DNA of 64,000 nt, taken from Breviolum minutum Mf 1.05b.01 (taxonomy: Eukaryota > Sar > Dinophyceae > Suessiales > Symbiodiniaceae). The stretch lies in contig DF239136.1 of the NCBI GenBank assembly GCA_000507305.1, positions 38,368 through 102,367 of the forward strand. Reading direction: 5' to 3'. The notes beneath the pieces are model-generated. The model saw only the letters and a list, made by a program, of their open reading frames with translations. It did not search any database and was not told where the DNA came from. Of the stretch, positions 33,201-42,200 are shown in pieces (the first letter of the stretch is position 1; each line of letters opens with the position of its first letter). The translations under genes were made by a program, and so were the position numbers.

Positions 33201-36200
33201 GGAAAGCACATAATTTCTGGCTTTTTTTTCGTGGCGAAAATTGATTGAGAAGATGTCAGTGATTCTGGAATCCCCTTTTTTTTAACGAAAAAAACAACTA
33301 CATTCATCAAGGTGGAGGCCCTCCACCAGGAAAAAAAAAACACGCAGTTGACGATGTAGATTCGTCATGATGGACTCGTGGTTTACCCCAAAAAGTCAGA
33401 CGTGGGCGTTTTTTCTCCAACCTTCTTTGAGAATGTAGGCTTCAAACATCCATGAAGAATTGAGAAACACATGCTTTAGGAAAGCACCCTTGCACCACAA
33501 AATGGAATCCTCATTGTACCAGACACCTGCCCAAAAAATGGCTCAAGTTGTTTTCAAATTGATCCTAGTTTTGCTTGTTGTTCTCAGCCAGCTTGTTTAG
33601 GATGTTTCTTTTAACATGTCAGTATTGTGCTGTGGGAACGGCATCATTGTCCAGGAAACGTTGTTTACAATGTTACTGTAACTGCCCTGAGGTTGTTGAT
33701 CAAATGCCTCATCGCCTGTATCTCGAACGAGCGCGAATGATTGTTATTTGATCCGCTTCAGTTCGATATGCATCATACGGGCATCCAAAAAATTGATGTT
33801 TATTATAGACATTTTTGAAACCTGCTGTTCCAATCTGGTTCAGTACCCTAGTTTTTAGCCATAGCCATTTATAGATATATTCACATATATCATATATATA
33901 TATATAGAGAGAGAGAGAGAGTACATATGTATATACACTGTACTGTACATTACATAATGAGCTGAATCAGAATCAGATTAATGAAGAGTTGGCTTGAAGC
34001 CTAGCAAGGGATAAAAAACTATCGGCACATCAGCTGGTTTGTCATTGCGTCAAAGCTACAGCGGCATCAATCGAAGTTCCATTTGCAATCAATTTCGGAT
34101 GTTTTGTGACTCACTACCTTCAAATGAAGGGTACCTGAGCTTGATATTTATCATGTAATGTCTTAGGTGGCTGATTTTCCAAAAAAATACTATATAATAA
34201 CTATAACTTCATTTTTTTTTAGGGGGAATTTGAGTCAGCTTGCGAAAAATTCATCTAAACATCATCCACAATCGGGATGCGGGATGTCACCATGGAGTCG
34301 GGTGGGGTTCCCAGTCTCCCTGGTAGCTGAGGTAAAGGGATGTTAGTATGGAGCTTTGTCCTCTTGGCGTTCGTTCAATGCGTGGCCGGCCTCGTTCCTT
34401 GGGTGAGTTTTATTTTTTTTGTATGTGAGGACATGGTTTTTTCTTGGGATCTGCGAAAGACATGTTGCTTGTAACAGCTCTGGTGATTGCTGGTGGCATG
34501 TTGATATAGGAAATATGTTACATACATCGACTTTGGTTGCTCTTAATATTGGAGACATACCCTGGTAGGAGTAGTAGCAGCAATACTAGTAGTAATAATT
34601 AAAAACTATTTTTAGCAGTGATATTATTGGTAGTAGTTGCGGTAGGACTACTACCACAACCACCACCACAACAACTACCACCACCACAACTACCAGAACT
34701 ACCACAACTACCACTAGCACCACTACTACCACTACTGTCACTAGCACCACTACCACCACTAGCACCACTAGCACCACTGGCACCACTACCACCACTAGCA
34801 CCACTACCACCACTAGCACCACTACCACCACTAGCACCAACCACTAGCACCACTACTACCACTAGCACCACTACTACAACTACCATTACTACAGTACTAC
34901 CACTACTATTACTACAGTACTACCACTCCTACTGCGCTATTACTACTACTACTACTACCACTACTTCTTCTACTTCTGCTATTACTACTGCTACAACTAC
35001 TTCTACTACTACTTCTACTACTGCTTCTGCTACTGCTACTGCTACTGCTACTGCTATTACTGCTACTAAATAAACTCTCCAAGTAGAACTACATAGCTAG
35101 ATGCTCAGAGCGTATCAGCTCGCCTTGTGTAAAGTGAATCTGAAACCATGTGCCCACTGGGCGGTAGGTGGTAGGTTCTACAAAATAGTGAAACAGTTCC
35201 GAATCTATTGGGATGTTTCCAAATATAGTGGTACCCCCAAATCATCCATTTTAGTAGGGTTTTCCATTATAAACCATCCATTTTGGGATACCCCTATTTT
35301 TGGAAACGCCCATTGAATGTTGTGATCCTTTTTCTCTTATTATTACAAGCAAGGCCATATGAAGCCAAATAAATACACATGGGGCACCTTCTTCCAAGAT
35401 CATTCACAGCCCCCCTGAGAAAAAGACACAAAATTTCATCACGAATCCTCCTAGCTATTGTTTTTTGCGGGTGCGACTAGAACGGGTTCAAAACGCTAAG
35501 GCCAAGGGAATCTCAGTATGTTTTTCCAAGTAAAGATATATAATTATGTGGATCCTCCCAAGAATATGAGCATGTACATGTACATCTGCTGTTGATTGCA
35601 TGTTTGATCCAATCACCTCCGAGATTCTCAGCAGTTTATGCTGGGCCTACATTGAAGATACAAATCACGATGAAGCGAAACGTCAAGAGGCGGGTGGGCC
35701 GTGGGTTGGTGGGGTCGGGTTGTCGGTTTTTCATACCTTTTCCGTGTTTTTTGGTTGTATGTAGGCATTATCTCCCTAAGGAAAGCTGTTGGTCGCGATT
35801 TTCCTTCAACAACCTTTGGACACATAACATGCTTTTTAATAGGAGTTCACACGATGCCTATATGCATTGGTTTCCACACAATGTAGCTCATCCGATATCG
35901 AAGCAGCCAGCCGATGTGGGACAACTGGTATTCTAAGTGCCACAAAGAAGTACCTTTAATCACAGTTGCACAGGAAAAACCATCAAACCAATTGGCCGCT
36001 TCCGTTCCATGTTGATTTTCCATAGTGTCATCAAAATAAACCAGAAATATTGAACAGTATTCGTGTTGACTCTGGACATACTTTTTGGATTTTTTTGGCA
36101 CATCACCCACACAACGATAAACTCGTACCACAGACGATAACAGTATTATACAGTATACAGTACATTAAGTTGTAACATTACTGGGAATATTTCTGCAAAT

Positions 36201-39200
36201 ATCTCAAGATTTCTACAACTGATCCTCCGACAGTGATGGCTTCCACATCTGGGGATGTGTGGTCCTCAAACTTGAACAATGATGCACTTAGACTCACCAA
36301 ACTTTGTGTGGATGGCAAAAGAACAGAATTTTTTCACCTCCGTAATCATCTGTGGTTTAAAATGCTGCACATTTGAGCTCGACCCTAAGTGGTTTGCACT
36401 GTTTCAGGCAAAGATTGTTTCTTACAATAGTGATATATAGTGATAAAGTGCAGCCAAAATCAACGTTCGACCGACTGATGAACGAAGCAGGGAAGCCAGG
36501 CAAAAAAGCAGCAAACCCAGAAAAAACAAGAGGCCAAACAAATAGCTAAATGAGTTGTTGACAGAAAGCTGACAATCGACATGGATCAAACGTCAATTTG
36601 AAGCCATTCCTGAGGGGCTTTGACGCCCAAACGCCAACAGCCAGGTCTTCATGTACTATGGAAGCTTTACTCGCACCTCCTTGTCGATGTTTGAGGCCAC
36701 CAAAACCGTTAGCTGCTAAGCTTCTTTGAGCTACCGCAAGGCAAGTAGCATGCAAAGAGACAAGGAACCCTAAGGTATCTTTTACTAACTAAAGGATCAT
36801 TCAACCTTTCAGGCCAAAAATGGGCCCCAAAAAATGGTTTGTGGTTCCCAAAGATTCAACACATTGACGTCTTGAAATCACTAAAACTTAGGGCATTCCC
36901 AGGGGTTTGTCACAACACTCTTCATGACAAATCTCGTCAAAACTTCAGATACTCTTTGCGAATTGGGCTCCAGCTTGCCGGGTGTTGGTGGAGAATGTGC
37001 CCTGGCATTGGATGAAAAACTTAGGAAGTAAAGAGAGCAAGTATCCACAAGGGGTGCTATTGAAGCGTCAATTTGGCGGCGTAAGAATTGCCCTTTTGCT
37101 TGAACTTTTTTCGTTTGGACAGCGTGTAGTTTTTGAATGACACTTTCCACTTGGAATTTCAGCTTATGTGATGTGTGACTCATGATTCGTTTTGTATTGT
37201 TTGGCTGAGGTCAGCGAGTGGTTCTCCATTTTCTTCCTTTTCTACAGGCTATTGGCATGGGGAAAAGACTGGGAATTGTCGACTTGCGTCTGAGTCAGAT
37301 GAGCGCTTCCGAGATAACCATGAGGACTTTCTTCAAAGTATGAAACCGTTTTGGCCAGGATGATTGACTAGCTGCAGTTGTCACATAACTCACATTGTGC
37401 TGTTGAAAGAGTTTTCAGGTGTGTTCTGGGATTTGCGATATTGAATGTGGTCAACGTGCTTTGGTTGCAAACAATTTGTCAGGTTGACGGTTGAGCATCC
37501 TGCATCATGCGGTTGGATTTGTTGCAAAAGACAAGTGACACGTGTGTTAGGAGAAATGGGCCTTAATTGTTTACATGCTCCAGATGAGAAATATGCGTTA
37601 ATTTTGAATTCATGTTTCATATCAGATGTGTGGTTGACCCCAACCCCCATGCGTTCAAGTTGACTTCAACCCCCCATGCAGTCAAGTTGGGACCCCAAAT
37701 TCTGCCAAGTAAGCCTTTGGGGAGAATTTTACCAACATTGGTAATCCTGCAGAAATCCAACTCACCAGTTGAATGTGAATACTGTTGGACACCGGCCTCG
37801 CCCAAAAAAGTCAAAATGTGGTTTGGCACACGGCCCTACATTGTGACAAATATGTGCATCAAAAAACCAACCCCAAAGAACCAGTTTGACAGACACCATC
37901 TTATTTCATGTTCTTTTCAGATAGTGTATCCTTCAAATTGCGGGTTTTTGGGAGTTCAAGAACACCAAGAAAGTATAGCGATCATCACTTCATGCAATGG
38001 GCAACGCATGGGGTGGCTGAACGCAGCAAAACCACGGTAAACAAGGAGCATGTGAGGATGCTGCAATAGGATAGGCGAAGAAAAGCCAAATTTTGCCAAC
38101 ACATCCCCTCCAGTACACCTTTGAGTGATTGATGCTGGGTTTTGGGATTTAGAATTGCTCAAGGCTTGGAAATTCCGTACTTGTGATTTCAACACTTGTG
38201 GGGTGAACATTTCTAAGTCAAGTATTTGAATGAAGTTATGCAGATCCTAATAGGAGGTGCATCTTTGACAGGTTTCGGTTGTACTTTTCACTTAGGGCTA
38301 GAAAAAGGATGGCAATCAATTTTTGCGGCCTTTTGTCAACCTTTTTGTGTTGTTGCGACCAATATGTAGAAAACATGAAAACCCTGTTTCTAGCTGCAAG
38401 AGGTTTCTTAGAGTATAGAAGATACCATGCACATATTCCAAACCCTCCCTTTCGTGTGAAGGAGTTATGTCATCGAAGTTGCGCAAGTTCTAGACCCTGA
38501 CTTGCGCTTGGGTAAGCCAAGCTAAAGAGAATCAACAGATGCCCTGCAGTTTCATAATGACAACACGGGCTGTTTATGGGGGTTTCCAAAAATAATGGTA
38601 CCCCAAAATGGATGGTTTATAATGGAAAACCCTATTAAAATGGATGATTTGGGGATACCCCTATTTCTGGAAACACCCTTATTGACGTTTTGGAAAAAAC
38701 GTGCTCCAGGTGGTTTATTCAGCCTGAGAATCTGTTCGTAAAGAACCCCCGTTTTCCTACAACCTTCGGCTGATTCCGTCGTTGACTGCTTCCCCTAGGC
38801 AGTCTTTGTTCAGCAGACCATGAAAACGGCGAGTTCTGATGAGGTGTCATGGTGTCAGGTGTTGTTTCAAGCCTAAACACTGGTGGCTTCGAGGTTTTTA
38901 AGGGCAGTTCCAAGGTTTAACACATTTTCACATAAAGACATTTACGATTTATGATGGAAATGTCGGTTTACAAAGGAAAACGATGTTCTTCCACTCTCAG
39001 TTGATGTACATCAGCGCCATACTGAGGAGTAACAAAAAGCAAGATACATTGAGCAAACTGTCACCAATTTTAAGAACCGCACTACAAGCATATCCCCTGT
39101 CCGCTTTGAAATCTGATTCTGAGCACTATGTCTGCTTTTTTGTTCCCTCCGACAAATCACAGCGTATCGACTAAGAGGTCATCTAAGAAAGAACCTCAGG

Positions 39201-42200
39201 CGTGTTTCGATCTTTGCACCGCAAGTAAGCCTTGCAAATTCATTCCTGGGAATTTGTAAAAGTAAAACTGTGATATGTCCTATGTGAGAACGTTCATTTA
39301 CAATTCCCCACCGACCTCCTCCCCCACATCCCGTCTGCTAAAAACGGTGGGGATTCTAAGCCCATGGGAGTTTGCTTCATGTGGTTGCACAGCAAAGCTG
39401 GAATGTCATCCTTTTGTTGGAAAAGCTTTGATGCGCCCGTCAGGAGCTGGCTTTTCGTCAGAAGGAAAGGGATGTTGTTTCGTACAACCGCAAGGCGCGG
39501 AGGTGTTTTTCTCTCGTTTTCGGAGATTTGTCTGGAGGAAGATGCTGTATGGTTGTGGGCTTACATGCAAAAAGAATCAAAAAGACTAAAATAGAAGTCC
39601 GGACTGCCCAGACTGCGAGTAATTTACTTCACCTCCCGTTCAGACTCTCGTTTCTTATCTAATAAGGTTTCTTAATATACGGGTCAGCGTACTGCAGACA
39701 TACTTGTAGCACCTTTTTTGAACAAGGAATTTCATTGAAATGTATTTTTGATGTATGAATACATCATTCCATGAGTCATATAATATATCTACACGCCTAT
39801 ATAAGTGTAGGTAGATAGATCAGGAAACATTGAACATATCTTGGTCCCATGTATCTATATTGAAGGTAGCTGCAGCCCAGTTCCGTTTGTTTTTGTCCTT
39901 TCCGGGCTCGTGAAATACCATCCTCCTGTTCATAATACCCGCAATGGTGGTTGGAAAGGTTAGTTTCATTTCTCATAGGTGGGATATGTTCGTTCCCGGG
40001 TGTGTGTGTGTGTGTGTGTGCAAAATGTGCACAACCATATCTTCCTAATGGTTGATTGGTTGGTTNGGTGGTTTGCTATCCACCAACACTAGCTACCAAC
40101 TAACCAGATGATGAATGGCTTCAACCAGTCACCGCAGAGGTCCGTCGCCTCTTCCAATCGATTGATGCATCAGGCAGGGATGGGGTCAGACATTTCAAAG
40201 AAAAGGTCTGAGTTGCATTTCTAAGGTCGGTAGTACGCCTTTTTGGAGGGAAAGGCAACCATCTGTTTTAACCCTATCCTGGCCTATTACCGAAAGGTCG
40301 CCTAGGCTTTTTGAATTAATTATCTTTGCAGTTTTTTTTGATGGAAACATATAGCAAATCGTGGACAAACCATAGAAAACACGTGTTTTTCTTGGCATCG
40401 AAAATTCAACATTCTGCGTAGAACTTGGCATTATGTGTAGAAATTGGCATCGAAAATTGAACAACACGATTAAGTTGTTTCACGTGAACACGTGCAAAAA
40501 ACACACCTTTCCGCAACAAACCGCCTTTGTGATAGAGAGCGTTTTTAAACGGCCTTGGGAAGTGTAACGCTATAGCTTGTAGCCCACAAGACCATGCGCA
40601 TATCTCCCGATCCCGAACTAGGAAAATTGGTTGGAAAATAATTTTAGACTTGGCAGAAACGTGTGAATTTTTCGATGGTACCAAGTAGCTGAAGTCTTTG
40701 GAGCTTTGACCGATTTTGTTGTGAGTTTAGGAGGCTCAGGAAGTGAGGTGGCCAATGGTTCCAATGATGGCTCTTAAGACTTGATGAGGTTCATGCCATC
40801 CCAGCGGCGTTTTCATGTCAACTCATTTATATACTAATCTTGAATTGGTGTCCACGAGAGGTAGTGGGGGAAACAGGGAAGGAGGCAGAAACGAATGATG
40901 TTTTTGGATGATCTTTGAAAAAACAGGTCATTCACAGTTTACAACTTCTAAAAGATGTGATGTCATGCAACCAAAGGGATGCCATATGCATCGTATTGTT
41001 TCTTCTACTTTATCTTTTCTTATTTGAAAGTCGAAGAAACGGATTTGACCCTGGCTTTCATGAGTTCCGGTCATCAAAAAAAAACTCTCTCAAAACCCGC
41101 AGGTGATGGAGCCATCACGTTGGAGGAATTTGAAAAATTGGTTTCTTCGCCCAAGCTGAGGTGCCAAAAAACCACAAGTCGTGAAGAGAAAAAACCGACC
41201 CAACAAGAGGGGGAATTTTGAAGTGGGGGTGTTCATTCACATCTTCCTCCAATCATGGGTTTTGTTGTCATATTGTTTGATTTTGTTTGGTTGACAATCC
41301 AAACTTTTTTTTCGCTGAACTATGACTATGGGGAGGTAGGGTATATATTTCAAGTTGCTCAAGTGCAATGTCTGCCCTGACAGTCATTCAAGGGATCTGA
41401 AAGGATTCGATTATTTAAGTCATGGTTGAGGTCGCACCCACACACACAAAAAAAAACAGGCTTGTATTTGTTATCTTAATTGGTTTTGGTGTATTTTCGC
41501 AGTGAATCTTGATTCAAGGAGATTCGTTGATTTGAAGCGAATCCGAAAGGTTTTCCAAAGTCATGGTGATGATATAGGGATATCGTTTTCTCCCATGTAA
41601 TTTTGGCCTTGCAATTCCATGTTTGTGTTACATGCGCAACTCCATCGAAAGTGATCACCATGAGCGGAAGGATGGCAGAATATGCCACATCATCATCCAA
41701 TAATGAATCGAAAGTAGCACACGACATGTCCAAATATCTTCTTCATTAACTTGCTTTCTTGATAGCTTGTATTTTTTGCTGTTTAGTTTTGTTAACCTTT
41801 CACTTGCTTGAAATTAAACTTGTTTTGCGCTGAAAACACATTTTGAGCAGGTTTTGGATGAGTCAGCTGGAGCAGCTTTGATGCAACTATGATCTATCTC
41901 CATGGGTTTTTCAACCGGTACCAAAAAGATCCTGGAAAGTCTTGGTATCGCTTTTTTGGTATGCGTAATTCTCGACAAGTACTGTATCTCACCACACCTT
42001 GTTGGATCTCGTTTGATATCCGCTTCATTGAAACTAATTGGAGAGTTGCTCCGGCATAGCAGCATGGAGACCACCTGCATAGCAACCCAAAAATAGAGGT
42101 TTGGAAGATTTCCCTGTGCAATGGGCTGTTTTGAGATTCCATGGGAATGTTCCGAGAAGTAAACATAAATCACACGTCTTGTGCCATCTAATCCCTCAGG

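Larger units (their letters stand above)
33595..36644. other. Intron region with unplaced turret exon(s)
   Basis: The extracellular segment between S5 and the pore (roughly 25-30 residues in relatives) should be encoded here but was not found. The stretch holds a microsatellite (34,630-35,070), a MITE copy (35,210), AT/GA tracts near 33,890 and no other clear signal. Confidence 0.45.

Noticed and set aside
34586..35073. Long Pro/Leu, Val or Ser/Gly frames
   Set aside because: They follow an imperfect trinucleotide array and have no other sequence content.
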